Source of the DNA: Verrucomicrobium spinosum DSM 4136 = JCM 18804
Lineage (GTDB): Bacteria; Verrucomicrobiota; Verrucomicrobiia; Verrucomicrobiales; Verrucomicrobiaceae
Assembly (NCBI RefSeq): GCF_000172155.1
Contig: NZ_ABIZ01000001.1
Location: forward strand, 5,737,105 to 5,801,104
Length of the DNA: 64,000 bases
Direction of reading: 5' to 3'
Part shown: piece after piece, positions 1-13,200 of the stretch
Layout of the letters: every line of letters starts with the position of its first letter
How positions within the stretch are numbered: the first letter of the stretch is position 1
Translations under genes and position numbers: made by a program
The notes under the pieces: generated by a model
The model's input: the letters and a program-made list of their open reading frames with translations, nothing else
Database searches by the model: none
What the model was told of the DNA's origin: nothing

Positions 1-3000
1 GCGTGCCCCAGGATGGATGTCTTTGGCTGTGGTGACGTTCTTCACGTAGGGGCGGAACAGCAGCGTCTGCCACGGATGGGGCACCGCTGGATCAAGCCCC
101 TTGCTTCCAGGCACCGTCATTCCGGGCCACACCGCTGTCGGCAGAGAGCCAAACATGACGGGGGACGAGATCATCCGGTTTGGCGTCATGAAGATTCCCG
201 TACGCCAGTCATCGGTCTGGCGCCAGGATTCGTAAAAGTAGCCCGAACGGTAGAATTTTGTGATGTTGTTGCGATTAAAACTCCCGGCGAAATAGTTACC
301 TTCATCAGGTTTGTTGATGTACGCGCCTTCACGGGCGTTGCCTATTCCAGCATCAAAATCAGCAAAGCTGTTGGCAACCGTTGCCGAAGCCGCCGAGCCG
401 GGAATGTCCGGCTGCATGCCATCAGCATAGTTGATGCCGGCCACTAGTTGTAGAGCAAGCGACCTAGTGTTGTAGGTTGGAGTCCCATCAGTCGCTAATG
501 GCTGCGGATTCGCAGGATCCTTGGCCACTTTATAACCCGCCTCATAAGTGCCATGGAAACTCGTGAAATTGTGAGCAACCCTAAGGTCAGTGCGATCCCA
601 CATGGGGTGTGGCTGCCAGAGATTCATGGTGGGTTCTTTCCGTGCCGCCACGATTCGATAGTCCCCATCGGCAGGAATCATGGTCCTCTGAACGTCCGAG
701 TTATTGTATGGCGCCGGAGGGGCAAGTCCCAAGCCCGTTGAATAAGAATTCGCAGGGGGAGAACTGACATCGCCATTCGTATCCAATCGGCCACGAACGA
801 TCTGATGTTGGGCTGACTTCAAATAGTCATTGGTCTGAAGGGACGGTGTCTGCGCGTTTTCCCAGAAGGGGCCGTTCGGATACTCTTCTGATGGCTTGAG
901 TCTCTGATAGCGATCCACCACGCCCGCATAGTTGAAAGCCCACCAATGGGGGCCCTGTTGGGCACGTGAATAGACCCACCGCCCACTTCCATCCTGGGAC
1001 AATTTATAAAAGAGGTTTTGAGATTGGCCTCCATCTGCACACGCCAGATCGGGAACAGGAGTGGTCAGCGGCGCATTGGGAAATCCGATTTTGATCTTTT
1101 GGATCGCTGACTTTTGTGGATTTTGAAGGTCATGCGTATTCCAAACTTCGACAACAAGCGGGGTAACGTTGGGATCAGGGAATGTGATCGTAAGTGGCGT
1201 ATTACGCTTCACCGTGATGAAGTCGCTCACAAAGTTCATGTTCGAAAGATTGGTGTGGTAGCGGGAAACGCTATCCGGATCCGAGGAAAAATCAGGGTCG
1301 CTTGGCATTTGCGTTCCCGCAGCCGTGATGGCTCTGATCCTCCGTCCACCCGAAATCACCCGCGGCGGGGCATGCCCCCCAACAGAGTAGGTGTTGTCCT
1401 GCTCGTAAATGTTCCCGTTCGACTTCAGCGAAAAGTTTGACGTGTTCTGGAACAGGGATTGACCGTTGATCTTGATGCCGCGAATGAAAGCAGAGTCAAT
1501 CACGAAGGTGAACTCCGGGTAGAACTTCGTCCAACCCAATGCTGGACAGAAGGCCTCTAATGTCAACATTGCCTGAATCCGTTTTTCATCCGTTGCCAAT
1601 GGAGTATTGGGAGCCAGCGAGAGGTTCCAAAATTCAGGGCGGAAACCTGGGTGCCGAATAGGATGGAAGTCGGTACTGGCTGGATTCACCCCATACTTGG
1701 CAAAGATTGTTCCAAACGGAGGCGCACCTCGCAGGGGAGGAAAGTTGGAATACCACCGCAACTGATTGCTATAAGTGCCAGCGTTGTTGGGAACATTCAA
1801 TTCATTGTACCCGTTGGACCGCAATCCGATGTGAGTGTTCTGGGCATTGGGCATGACGCCATCTTCGATTTTCATGGCCGACTTGCCACCGCTGATGACC
1901 CCGTTGTAGTTCACCGAGAAATCATCATTTTCACCGTCAGCAGTGCAGATGATATGAAGCCCAGCTTCAGAAAGCGTGAACATGCGGCCCATACCCATGT
2001 ACTCCTTGCCACCTTTAACCCAAACCGCAGGAGCAACTTGCCCGTGCCCAGGCAATACAGAAGTGTCATCTGATCGGGTTTGATTTCCTCCTGAAACAGC
2101 CGCCGGTTGAACGCGAGTTTCGGTGTAAGTATTGTACCCTCCAGCAGCATTTCCTAAAGCAGCCCGCCTAGCAGTATCAGCAACCGTATACAAAGCTTCG
2201 CCAGTGAGAACACTCCCGTTCACAACGGCAGCCATACCATCATTGGAACGCGCCAAAATGCCATCGTACAAATTGGTCATCCGCACATAGTCGAAGAACT
2301 GAATTGCCAACTGACGAACGTTGTCGACGCCGTATTTGGCGACAAAGTTTCCCATCGTGCTGTTAGTCTCACTCGTTCTCGGATAGCTAAGGGAGGTCAT
2401 TTGTTTCTCAAGATAGTTGAGAAGTTCAGTGTTCCTAGCTAGTCCAGTAGACGACGGCAGGCCAGCTACGCTGCCTTTTACATCGTAGTACTGGTGGGAT
2501 GAGTTTGCCCTTCGGAAGAAGTAGCTGTTGGCAACTGACGTCCCAGATTGGGCATTGCGAAGCGTTGCACAGAGAGCGATCAGATTGTCAAAGTTTGTAC
2601 GACGCTCTTTGCCCCTTGACTCATCTGCGATTGGCCACACTGCAATACGAGGGAGGCCATGAATGCTGAATTCCGGTGCACGACTTTGCGCGGTAAGGAA
2701 GAATCGGGAACGCTCAAGGGTTTCGCGATCAAAGATCTTTTTCCCCCCGGTGCCAGGAAGAGTTAATTCACTGGCGGGACGTTGTTTGGTAACGGAATTG
2801 TAGCCCTCGCGAAACAGCATTTCATCGACGCTGGCATACAAGCGTTCAGAACCTGTACCGGCGATGTCAATGGGAGTGGCGACGATGTTTGCAGGATCGA
2901 AGTCATCCTTCACGTACGACTTCGTCCCCCCCATCGATCCCCCAGCGCTGATCTTGGGAGCCAACCCGTAAATCTGTTCCTTGATGGATACGACATCATT

Positions 3001-4059
3001 GATGTTCATTCCATCAAGATTGACCGTTCCACCAGAGGCGGTCGGAATCGGATCCAATAGATAGCCTGGAGCCAAGACGGCACTCAATGCGACCGTGGCC
3101 GGGTGCCCAGGATACCGCTGGTACTCGCCAGCAAGCGCGGGATAGTGAGCCCATTTCCTGTTGCGCTCGTGATAGTAGTAAATGGGACCGGTGAAGGTAG
3201 GCTCCGATGCGGTGTTAACGTTGATCTTGCTGGACTCGTCATCCGTCCAGAAAGCAATTCGACCTACGATGGGATTGTCCGCTGTAGGGTTGTTGTTTGC
3301 AATGGCCGGCACGAAATTGTTGGAGGCATCGAGCGTGCCAAAGCTGCCGTCTTGAAGCATGTAAATCCACTCAACGGGCATCGGTAGGCGCATGAGGTCA
3401 GGATCCGTGCCACCGGGCATTACCACACCATTGATCGTGCCAGCCCCAGACGCGGTCAGCGGGCCATTCGAGTAAGAAAACCCCTCCACTTCTGTCGTGG
3501 GACGAGCCCCAGCCGCCCCCATGTAATTGTGAGCCGCACGGGGATCAATGATTGGGAAATAGATGGATGGCCGCCCTCCCGGAGTTGCCGCCAAAGGAGC
3601 GCGCACCACTGGGGCATTCATGTCCACATATCGTGCCGCATTGGCGGCACTGTCCCACGCAGCGGGTGGCAACGCATTGTTTGCCACTGCTGTTTCGTCG
3701 GTGTCCGAGGAGGTTTCCACCATTCTCGAGCTGGAGTACAATTTCAACAACTTGGAGAAAGCTCCCGTTGCACTGTACACACGAACCGCTCCTGGCTGAG
3801 TTGCATGAGTGGTCCGGGCCGATCCCGTGGCGGTGTTCTGCCCATTCTGGATTTGGGCCTGCACAATGGCGACCGCAGCGTCAGAAAGCTGCTTGGCCGA
3901 CTGGGCCGAGTTGTATTTTTGAGTGGATCTAAACTCCGTTTCCGACGTCGAAAACATCGCCAACATCAGGATGGTGATGAGCGCCAACACCCCCAAGACG
4001 GTGATCAACGCCACGCCTTTCCGGCGGTGTTTTAGAGCGGCGAATAGTCCGATTTTCAT
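1..4059 (-). CDS. Verru_Chthon cassette protein A (C-terminus beyond window edge)
   Basis: The minus-strand frame stays open from ATG at 4059 to the window edge: 1353 codons with no stop where I translated it, so the true C-terminus lies outside. The protein begins MKIGLFAALKHRRKGVALIT followed by a hydrophobic stretch (VLGVLALITILMLAMFSTSETEF), a type IV prepilin-like N-terminal helix of the kind used by pseudopilin-like proteins. An AGGA lies 5 nt before the ATG. The body is a long, mixed globular protein with no repeats; it contains phrases such as GRIAFWTDDESSKINVNTAS that I associate with the Verru_Chthon cassette protein A family (TIGR02600), which is large and travels with small prepilin-like proteins B, C and D. 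Those partners would lie to the left. Inference: part of a pilus-like or secretion-like envelope apparatus; the biochemical role of the family is unknown. The neighbouring giant PATR genes read the same way but appear to have their own promoters. Confidence 0.85.
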   Translation of the reverse strand, partial: MKIGLFAALKHRRKGVALITVLGVLALITILMLAMFSTSETEFRSTQKYNSAQSAKQLSDAAVAIVQAQIQNGQNTATGSARTTHATQPGAVRVYSATGAFSKLLKLYSSSRMVETSSDTDETAVANNALPPAAWDSAANAARYVDMNAPVVRAPLAATPGGRPSIYFPIIDPRAAHNYMGAAGARPTTEVEGFSYSNGPLTASGAGTINGVVMPGGTDPDLMRLPMPVEWIYMLQDGSFGTLDASNNFVPAIANNNPTADNPIVGRIAFWTDDESSKINVNTASEPTFTGPIYYYHERNRKWAHYPALAGEYQRYPGHPATVALSAVLAPGYLLDPIPTASGGTVNLDGMNINDVVSIKEQIYGLAPKISAGGSMGGTKSYVKDDFDPANIVATPIDIAGTGSERLYASVDEMLFREGYNSVTKQRPASELTLPGTGGKKIFDRETLERSRFFLTAQSRAPEFSIHGLPRIAVWPIADESRGKERRTNFDNLIALCATLRNAQSGTSVANSYFFRRANSSHQYYDVKGSVAGLPSSTGLARNTELLNYLEKQMTSLSYPRTSETNSTMGNFVAKYGVDNVRQLAIQFFDYVRMTNLYDGILARSNDGMAAVVNGSVLTGEALYTVADTARRAALGNAAGGYNTYTETRVQPAAVSGGNQTRSDDTSVLPGHGQVAPAVWVKGGKEYMGMGRMFTLSEAGLHIICTADGENDDFSVNYNGVISGGKSAMKIEDGVMPNAQNTHIGLRSNGYNELNVPNNAGTYSNQLRWYSNFPPLRGAPPFGTIFAKYGVNPASTDFHPIRHPGFRPEFWNLSLAPNTPLATDEKRIQAMLTLEAFCPALGWTKFYPEFTFVIDSAFIRGIKINGQSLFQNTSNFSLKSNGNIYEQDNTYSVGGHAPPRVISGGRRIRAITAAGTQMPSDPDFSSDPDSVSRYHTNLSNMNFVSDFITVKRNTPLTITFPDPNVTPLVVEVWNTHDLQNPQKSAIQKIKIGFPNAPLTTPVPDLACADGGQSQNLFYKLSQDGSGRWVYSRAQQGPHWWAFNYAGVVDRYQRLKPSEEYPNGPFWENAQTPSLQTNDYLKSAQHQIVRGRLDTNGDVSSPPANSYSTGLGLAPPAPYNNSDVQRTMIPADGDYRIVAARKEPTMNLWQPHPMWDRTDLRVAHNFTSFHGTYEAGYKVAKDPANPQPLATDGTPTYNTRSLALQLVAGINYADGMQPDIPGSAASATVANSFADFDAGIGNAREGAYINKPDEGNYFAGSFNRNNITKFYRSGYFYESWRQTDDWRTGIFMTPNRMISSPVMFGSLPTAVWPGMTVPGSKGLDPAVPHPWQTLLFRPYVKNVTTAKDIHPGAR

Positions 4060-4097
4060 AAATCCTAGCGTGTGAAATTTTCTGCGCAACGCGCGCT

Positions 4098-4126
4098 ATT
4101 TAATCAATGACGCAAATAGTCGTCAA
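4098..4126 (-). promoter_or_regulatory. Sigma70-like promoter of the cassette A gene
   Basis: Read on the minus strand: TTGACG (4121-4126), 17-nt spacer, TTAAAT (4098-4103), matching the consensus at 5/6 and 4/6 positions, about 40 nt upstream of the ATG at 4059. The spacer contains a perfect dyad TGACG-N8-CGTCA, which could be an operator. Assigned from sequence only. Confidence 0.45.
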
Positions 4127-4205
4127 TCAAATTACCATGTAATCACTACGTATTTTCTTTGCCATGAGGGAGAAATTCCCCCCTTGGACACGGCTCGGTG
4201 ATTTC

Positions 4206-7200
4206 TTACTTGCGGCGTCTACGCAGGACGGTGAGACCGAACGCCATGGCGATCAGAGCGAGACGGCCGGGTTCCGGAATTGCCACCACACTGATGGTGC
4301 CATTGGTGTAGAGGCTGGAGAAGTCCCACTGTAGATTAAGGGAAGAGAGATCAGGCACACCCGCAAAGTTCCCTTGGGTTGCAAGAATATTGCTGAAGGT
4401 GCCACTTGCCATTGTGGTCCAGTCGATCAAGTCCCAAGTCCGACCGGCCGTATAGTTGCTGGCATTCACAGCGAACGTGCTATTCACCTGCAAGACCGAT
4501 GTCGGAGTATTCAGAACGGTGTTCAACGAACCTGTGAGGACCAGACGGTCGTTTGCCGTCGTTGGGTTCAGCCCGCCTTGGGTGGTGAACAGATCGAATT
4601 GAATTGTGCCTGCAAGGGTAATAACGCCAGTGCCACTCGTCGTAATATGGAAGTCCTCGGCCGCAAGCGCCCCAGCGTTGCCAATAGTGAGCGTGGAGCC
4701 CGAATTGAGCGTCACGGAGTTGTTGAGGCCGGCAACAATTGCCCCCCCCCCTCCCAAGAAGGTGCCGCTGGCAAACGTCACGGATCCGGTACCCGTGCCG
4801 GAACCGGTGGCATTGTTTACCAACAATCTGCCGGCACTCACGCTAGTAGTGCCCTGGTAGGTGTTGGCCCCAGTCAGTTCCAAGGTGCCCGCTCCTTGCT
4901 TGGTGAGAGCAAATGCCCCCTGCACCGTGTTGGCAAACTTCAGAGCCGCGCTGGTTACGACGTTGACCGTGGTGTCTGAGGTCATGGTGACGGCACCATT
5001 CCAAGTGTTGCTGCCACCCGTGACTTTCACCGCGCCACCAGCAGACACACCGGTGCCACCCACGCTCAGGTTTTCATTTCCAACCGTAACAGCACCGCTG
5101 GTCCCATCGATCTCCAATGTGGCTCCAGAAGCGATCGTGGTCCCTGTTCCCGCGGTTCCATCGGCAGCCCCCAAGGCATTGCTGTTGGTGATACGAAGAG
5201 TGCCAACGTCCACGCTAGTGGAGCCGTGAAAGGTGTTGTTCCCGCTCAGGGTCGCCACACCGGCCCCCTTCTTGCTCAGAGACAAGATGTCCGCATTGAC
5301 ACCAACCCCGGTTGCTTCACTGAAGATGCCGCTGAACAGGACTCCCTGCCCACTGGTCACCGCGTCTGCAGATGACAGCGCGAGTGTCTTGAGTTCCGCC
5401 ACACCTGTAGCACCGTCCTGGAGCACGACGTTTCCACTGAAGGAGACGTTGTCCGCCACACCGCTTCCGACCAGGTCAGTCTCGGTGCCAAGCACCATGC
5501 TGCCGGCACCGTTAGCATTGATATCAATGGCATTTGAGATCGATACGCCTGAAGCATTGGCCAACAGTTTGACCGTGGGGTTCAGGCCGTCTTCCTTCCA
5601 GTACAATGGATCAGTGGCACCGTTGGGAGTGGCAACATTGGGAGCTGCCATGAAGTACGTCTTCCCTATATTGCTCACCCCCGCAGTAACGGCGACCTGC
5701 GTACCATAGTTCATCTCGCCTGCCGCATCGAACTCCGATACGCGAGCGATGTTCATGCTGCCATCCGCATTGATTTGGACGACACGATAAATGCCGTTCC
5801 TCTCCGGATACTCCACCTCGTCTTTCACCACAATCCAGACTCCGATATCCGCATTGGTGAATTGATGCCCGTCAATGGTTGCGCTGATGTCGTAGAACGC
5901 CCCGTTGCCCGCCCCCACACTGGCCGGAGTGTCAGTAGTGCCAGAGCCATCCGCCGTCGCAAGAAACGCTCCACCGTAGGCACTGAGATTGTCAGCGTTG
6001 ATTTTGTAGTTGTTTTCCACTCCCAGAACAGAGCGCCCGGCAGTAGCATAGACAGCAACTCCTGGAGTCAGACGCTTGGTCGCATCCCCTAGCTCCACAG
6101 TGACGGTGCCCAGCGATTGACTGTTATCCACCAGCAGGGTCGCATCGCGGATCGTCATCCCGCCATTGACCGCCGCAGTGTTTCCGCTGGCACCCGAGTT
6201 GAAATTAAAACCTGCATTGGCCCCCGTCAACCGCACGACCCCCCCACCAACCAAGGTCGATCTTCCACCATTGGATGCGGCAGAGATGAGAGACGAGTAT
6301 CTCGCAGTGGTGCCCGCATCGACCGAAAGAAAGGCATTCCGATTCAAGGTCACTGGCCCCGAAATCTGGGTGTTGGCTGTAGTATGAATCGTAGAGATCC
6401 CTTCATAGTTCCCAGTCGCCGGCGTCACTTCTGACTTCCCGATAGTAATGGAGTTCGCCAGCGAAGATCCATTGAACCGCAACTCCAATGCATCTACAGC
6501 GCGACTGTCGTTGGTCCCCCCTACAAGTACTGCCCCGCTGCCAAACGAATCATTCTGCACGCCGATGAGCAAGCCTTGAGCGAGTTGAGTGCCCGCGGAA
6601 TACGAGTTTGACGCTTCCAACTCCAACCCACCAAAGCCGGATTTCACCAGAGCACCAAACTCTTTGCCAGAGATGACGCCACTGATTCGTCCATCAACCT
6701 CAGCAGATCCGTCGTCCGCACGCACCATGCGATCTTTAAAGCCAAGCTCAATGTTGTTTCTGAAAATCAACGTTCCCGTGGAGTCGTGAGCACCAAAAAT
6801 GAGCGACGTGTTGTCCAGAACAAACCCACCTTTACCCCAGACTAGAGTCGAGGGTGAGGCTAGCCCTCCCAAATTGACGGTTTGATCCCCGCCATACGCG
6901 GCAAACCCGCCACTGCCCACCCAGTCAACCTGGTTGTTTCCGGTCCCAACGCTCCACTCAAAAAGGGGATAGTTGGAACTCAAGCCCAAAACACCGCCGT
7001 GAAACTGGACATGGCTCGTCGTCGGAAGGGCACTAGCATGATCCAATCTCAGAACACCTCCGTGCAGATACGTCCACCCTGAATAGGTGTTCGCTCTCGA
7101 CACGGACGTGGTCCCATTGCCAGTATGAACTAGGTTGACGCTTTTACCTCCCACGAAATAGTCGACAATCGCAACGTCAATCTCAAGAGCTCTCAGTGGA

Positions 7201-10200
7201 TTCCAATTGTGAATCAAGAGATCGGTGGTGTCGTCTTGGGAATTGCCCAAGGCACTCGTCAGTTCTCCATCACCGGTGATTTTCTTCAGCGTGTTCCCGG
7301 AGTGAGTCGCTTGCAGGATGGCACCCTGCCGTAAAATAAGACCGGCACCCGCATCAATCTGAATAACGCTGTCAAGATCCTGGTTGTTGAAGAATCGAAG
7401 GGTGTCAATAGGAGTATCGAGGGTCGTTATCGCCCCAAAGAAACCTTCACTTGCCGATTCACCATCACTAAAGTGCATAGTCTCTGTTCTAAGTCTAAGA
7501 GACCAATTGCTCACATTCGGCGAGTCGTTGATATGGCCATCGAAATCTTCGACTGAGTTGTTGGCGGCACCATTGGCGTTCACAAACGCAAAAAAGTTGA
7601 TCCCGGCGTCCTGATTTTCGTTGGGATCGTAGTAGAGAGCCCGCGGAAGCAGTACCTGTTGGTCCACCCCGGTAATCCCATTCAGGATGATTCGAGGGAA
7701 GCCCCCACCCTGGTTATCCTCCACGAAGCGGATGCTGCTTCCTCGCTGCCATACGACCTCAACTGGGTTAGATTCTCTTTGAAGCACCAACTGCGCAGTT
7801 TGATTTGTTGTCGAACGCACAACCAGTGTTGACGCCCCTGTCCCCACAGTGAACTGCCCCTGGAGGAACTGGGAGCGAGTGGCATCTGTCCCGCCGCCCA
7901 ACACTTCCAACGTCCCCCCCATCATGGTCAATTTGCCATCTTCTGAGTGCGCGAATTTGTTGTCCGTGTTGCCAGTAACCCAGCGAACAGTTCCATCCGC
8001 AATCTGCCACTCGGTGATTCCATAACCGGTGTTGCGCGTGCCGCTAAGCTGGAGGATGCCTGCCCCCACCTTTTTCACAATATAGTCAGCCTCGGTACCG
8101 CCGGTGGCATACTGACCATTCAAGACCAAAGTGGTGTTCTCATTACCAATGTCCCAGACAGCGAGGTTGTTTACCGTATAGCCGCGACCACTGGTGCTCA
8201 CCCCACCGGCACCGTTCAGTTGAAGCGTGCCACCATTGAAAACCAAACGGTCGATGGCATTTGAGGCGGAGCCGACGCCACTGGCGACATTCACGTCGCC
8301 AAATGATCTGATGCCTGTAACTCCCTCGTTGATCAAGGTGACCCCTGTGTAGTTGTTCTGACCATACAAGAGCAATTCCCCAGGCCCAAGCTTGTCAATG
8401 CCGACCCCGCCCGTAAGAACTGAAGAGATGATCAACGGGGCATCAGGGTTGTTCTGGTAGATGAGGAAGTCGGCTGCACTGGTCGTCAAACTCCCTCCGC
8501 TAATCACCGCTGCACTATTGCCCATATTGGACGTAACAAGAATGCCGCCTCCACTGGATAGGTTTGAAGCACCAGAGAGGATGATGGTCATCATGTCATC
8601 CCCACCGTCAGGAGTATTGAAGCGGAGGGTGTACGCCGAGGCGTTCACGGCCTGCGTGTTATCCTTCTGCACGTCCATGTTGCCTGTGGCCACCCAAGCA
8701 TTCACGTCGTCGTTGATCGTGTAGCCTGTGTAGCGGACGATCAGGAGGTCGTTGGTTCCTGTCCCACCCGGGGTGTCATACTGTGTGGTGCTCTTTGTGG
8801 CCCAGTCGGTGCCGGAGATCAACGCCCAAGGCCCAAGAATCCCATTGGTGAGTCCGTTGTCAGTGCTTGCAATGCCCTCGTCGCTGAAATCAATCGTCGC
8901 CCCAGAGTTTCGCGTAATAGTGTTCAACCGAATGATCGCATTGTTGACCCCAGTGGTATCGCGGATGATTTTGTTCTCACCTGCATTCAGGGTAAGACTC
9001 TTGACGATTTCCACGTTGTCGCTACCGCGCTCCCCGCTGAGGATCAAAGCACCCCCGAAACGACTTCCCCCGAGCACCAATGCTGCCGTATTAGAGAGTT
9101 TACTTCCGTCCACACCTGTCCCGTAAGCCCCCCCGTAGTTCAGCACCAAGGTGCCGGAGACGACTGTATAGACTGCAGCATCATTCGAAGGTCCAAGCGA
9201 ATCCCTGTAAGTAGTGAGCCCGCCACTGAGGATCACCATCCCATCACCGTATTGCGTGAGGCTCCCGGCACCGCCCAATGTTCCCTTCAGGTTCAGAACA
9301 CCACCAGCGGCAACGAACAGGTTGGAATTCGCCCCTACCGCGACACTACCCGCCCAAGAACTATTCCCCCTCGCCGCCAGCGTTCCGCCATTGAGATTCA
9401 GTTCCTGGACGCGATTGTACTGCACATCGCGCAACTCCACCGTGGCATTGATCCAGTTTGGAGCGCTCTGACCGCCCGTGCCGCCGCTCACAATCACCTT
9501 CCCAAAGCCGAATGCGCCATCCATCATCGCCACCAAGGAACCGGAAAGCACCTCCGTAATACCCGTGTAGGTGTTTGCCTGATTGGTCCCTGTAAAGACA
9601 GGGTCGCCCAAAATCCAGTTACCTGTCCCAATTTTTCTGAGGGATGTCGCACCACCTGTACCATCCCCAAGAATCAAGTTGAAGATGTTGTCACCACGGT
9701 TGCTGCCCCCAAGAGTAAGCGAGCGGGCTCCAGAACCTTCAAATGCGATGGTATTATTCGCAGTCGCATTGCCACGCCCCATCTGGAAGATTGAACCTCG
9801 TCCGATCCCGTCTGCAATCAAGGCACCCGCGTCAGCACCAACACCAAGAGTAAAAGTACGGTTCGTCCCACCAAATTGCCCTTGCGCGGCATTGCCAATA
9901 TAGCGCAACGCACCTCCTGCCAGTACAAGGTCCGCGGGATTGACCGGGCTGAGCACCAACGTACTTCCGGCCCCAAGGCTGCTGGCGCTTCCAGCGTTAG
10001 CCAACCGAACGACGTTTATCGTGCCACCCTCGATTCTTGTCGGCCCGGTGTACGTGCTATCGATCGCGGTCAATGTTAAGTTACCGGATCCCTGCTTGAT
10101 CAACCCAAAGGTCCCTGTACTGCCGGTATTTTTGAGAATCCTCCCGGAATAAGTGGTAAAAGATGCCTGATTGACCGTAAGGCTGCTCGGAGCGGCTGAG

Positions 10201-13200
10201 GCGGCACCGCCGGTGATTGTCGTAGATATCGAGCCCGATGTCAGACTTGAGATCGTCAAATTGTAGCCATTGGTATCCAACCTCGCCCCCCCGGTCATTG
10301 TCAGATCGAAACCTTTGGACGGAACCGCAGTTGTGAGCGCTGTACTGGACTGCAGCGTGGTGATGCCAGAATCCAGCGTCATTGTTCCCGAGAAGGTGTT
10401 GGTGCCACCAATATCAAGATTCCCACCCTGGACTAGAATGTTGCCGGTAATATTGTTGGTTCCTTGAACAATCAGATTGCGGGTAAACATGCGAATCCCC
10501 CCAATCGTTCCCGTACCAACGGTGTTATTGAGGGTCATGGTGCCGGTCGCGCTCGCGGTGCCGAAGCTCTCCACCCCTCCAGCCAAGTTCAGCGTCCCAG
10601 TCAGCACCACATTTCCACCCCAGCTGCCTACGGAACCGTCAAACAACAACCGTCCTCCATTTTGTGAGGTTACACCCGTGGTGATGTTCATCGTCGTTCC
10701 ATCCCTTGCCGCCATTGCCCCGTCACCCGCACCTAGAATAATGCTGCGTCCTGCGTCATCAATTGTCAGGCTCGTGAGTCCTGAGTTTACCAAGTTCGAG
10801 TGTCCTCGAAGGGTGCCGCCATTCAAAATCACTGAAGAAGACCCGGAAACCACCCCTAGGCCCCTCTCATCCACAATGGTAACAATGCCTTCGTTTACGA
10901 TGGTATCACCGGTAAATGTATTGAGGCCTCCAAGAACCACAGCGCCACTTCCGCCTTTGATGAAAGACATGCGGGCAGTTGTATTTCCAATGACCGCATT
11001 TATCGTTGTGGTGATTCCACTAGAGCTGTAATAAAACAACTCGTTGGTCGCCGACGTCAGGCCAATAGCACCGGTTCCGTTGATCGTGGAGTTCCGGTTT
11101 GCAAGGATGCCTCCCGAGTTGAGCGTCAATTTAAACGTGCCCATGTTCAACGTAGAGTCGTTGGTAACAAATTTGAGCGAGTTGATGGTCACGTTACCCG
11201 TGGGTGCTCCTTGGCTCGACGAGATTGCTACGTTGCCGTTATTGGTGGTCGTATTCCATGCAGAGATTGCGCCCGTGTTGTAGCTTGTGTAAGCAACTAC
11301 CCCGTTCGCCGTGTACTCGGCCCAATCCGTGGGCGAACCCGCAGTCCCGACGGTTGCCCACCCACCCATAATTCCGCTAACATTGGCAACTCCTGCTGTG
11401 AACATGACTTTATTGGCCGCAGTCCCCAACCCTGTGCCAATAAAGCTCACCATCCCACCAGCATTACGAGCGAAGTTACCGAAGGTAAGAGTGCTGGTGG
11501 TTGCCGTGTTGTTCGTTTCAATCAGGTTCAACCCACCCTGAAGGGTAAGGGTTCCAAATGTCTGCGACACGGTGCTGCCACCTGCTTGGGCCAGGAAAGC
11601 AACTTTTCCGCCGTTCATGTTCACAGCCGGGGCGGAGGTTCCAGTGACCCTGTTTACAGCACCCGCTTGGGCCAGGATGCGCAGCTCACCCACGTTGTCG
11701 GAAATATTGATCGCGCCTCCAGTGAGATTCAGCGTGCCGTTCTGAACAACGAACAGCCCTCCTTCTAGATCAAGGTTCCCACTGGTGATGGTTGCCGCAC
11801 CGTTGGCGGTGATCGAGGGGGTAACCGATGTTCCATTAACCCCGCTGCCAAAATTGTAGCCGGTGATCTTCACCCCCCCTGCCACGCTCATCGTGCTGCT
11901 CCATGTGACTTGGGTCGCGTTCGATTGAACGGAAAGCAACCCGTCCACATTGAATCCACCGGCACTGACCACAGTCGCGCGGTTGAAGATGGTTCGGCCG
12001 CCGAAAATGTTGACTCCAGATCCGCCAAAAGTAACGGCACCACCACCGGAGCCAACCGAGTCAATACGGAGCACACCGTTGCCATAGCGGGTGAAACCGC
12101 CACTCCCTAGAATTTGTTTATTGAAGGTCTGGTCCAGACCGTTGTTCACCACACGAATGCCCAACGTACCGTCATTCTGAACCGAGGTTCCTGAACTGTT
12201 AAACCCGGAGTTAAAGCCGCCATTTGTCGTACCGGTACTTGTGGTTTCAAAAATCAAGGTTGCCCCTGAGCCGATTGTAGTGGAGCCAGTGTATTGAATA
12301 CGATCACCGGACAAGGTTTGCGTTCCGGCACCGGTCACGGCGACATTCATCACCCCAGAGCCGCCCGCGTTGTTCCTCAAATAGGCTGCATAATAGAAAT
12401 TATCCCCTGCTAGGGTCGCCATCGTCAGGGTGGAGTTCCCAGTCCCCGTCTGGGTGTTGGTAACCTGAATGACCCCTTCACGGGTGTAGTCCACGATGCC
12501 TCGCACCGTTTCATTGAAGCCCATCATTTGGAAGTAGGCGTTGTTGCCAGATACCGAGTCAAACGAGATGATGGAGTTGTTGTTGATCTGGTTGCTGGCA
12601 CCGAGATAGACCAAGGCGCGCCCGTTACCCCCCATGTTGGCGTTTCCGATCTGGAGATTGCCCTTGATTGCATCAACACCATCCGTCTTTTGCAGGACCA
12701 AGGTCGGGGTGCCGCTGTCGTCCACCCCACGACCGTAAACCGTTGTCAGACCATCATAGGTATTCGCGGTCGATCCTGTGAAGGTCACGCCGCTGTAGCC
12801 CATAATGTTCACTTTGTAGCCATTGCCAGTGATGGCCCCGCTAATATTCAAACGAACACCATTCGTCCCCACATTGGTGTTGATGTTGAGATTGCTGGCC
12901 AGCGTGATTGGTGCGCTGATGACATCGGTCTGGGTGCCATTGGTTTTGCTCAACAATGCGTAGCCATACGCGCTGTTGTCGAATACCAAACTTCCTCCGC
13001 TGCCAGCGGCGACGGTGAAGACGTGCGACGAAGTAGGGTCCCCAATGAAGAGCATTCCAACCGTCCGCGCACCGTCCAAATTGACGGTCGTGGCGGCGGT
13101 GATGTTGGAGGTGATGTTGGCAATCACCCCGGCTGCATTGGGCACGGTGGCTGGATTCCAGTTTACTGTGGAATTCCAGGTAGGAGTCCCGGTGATGGGA

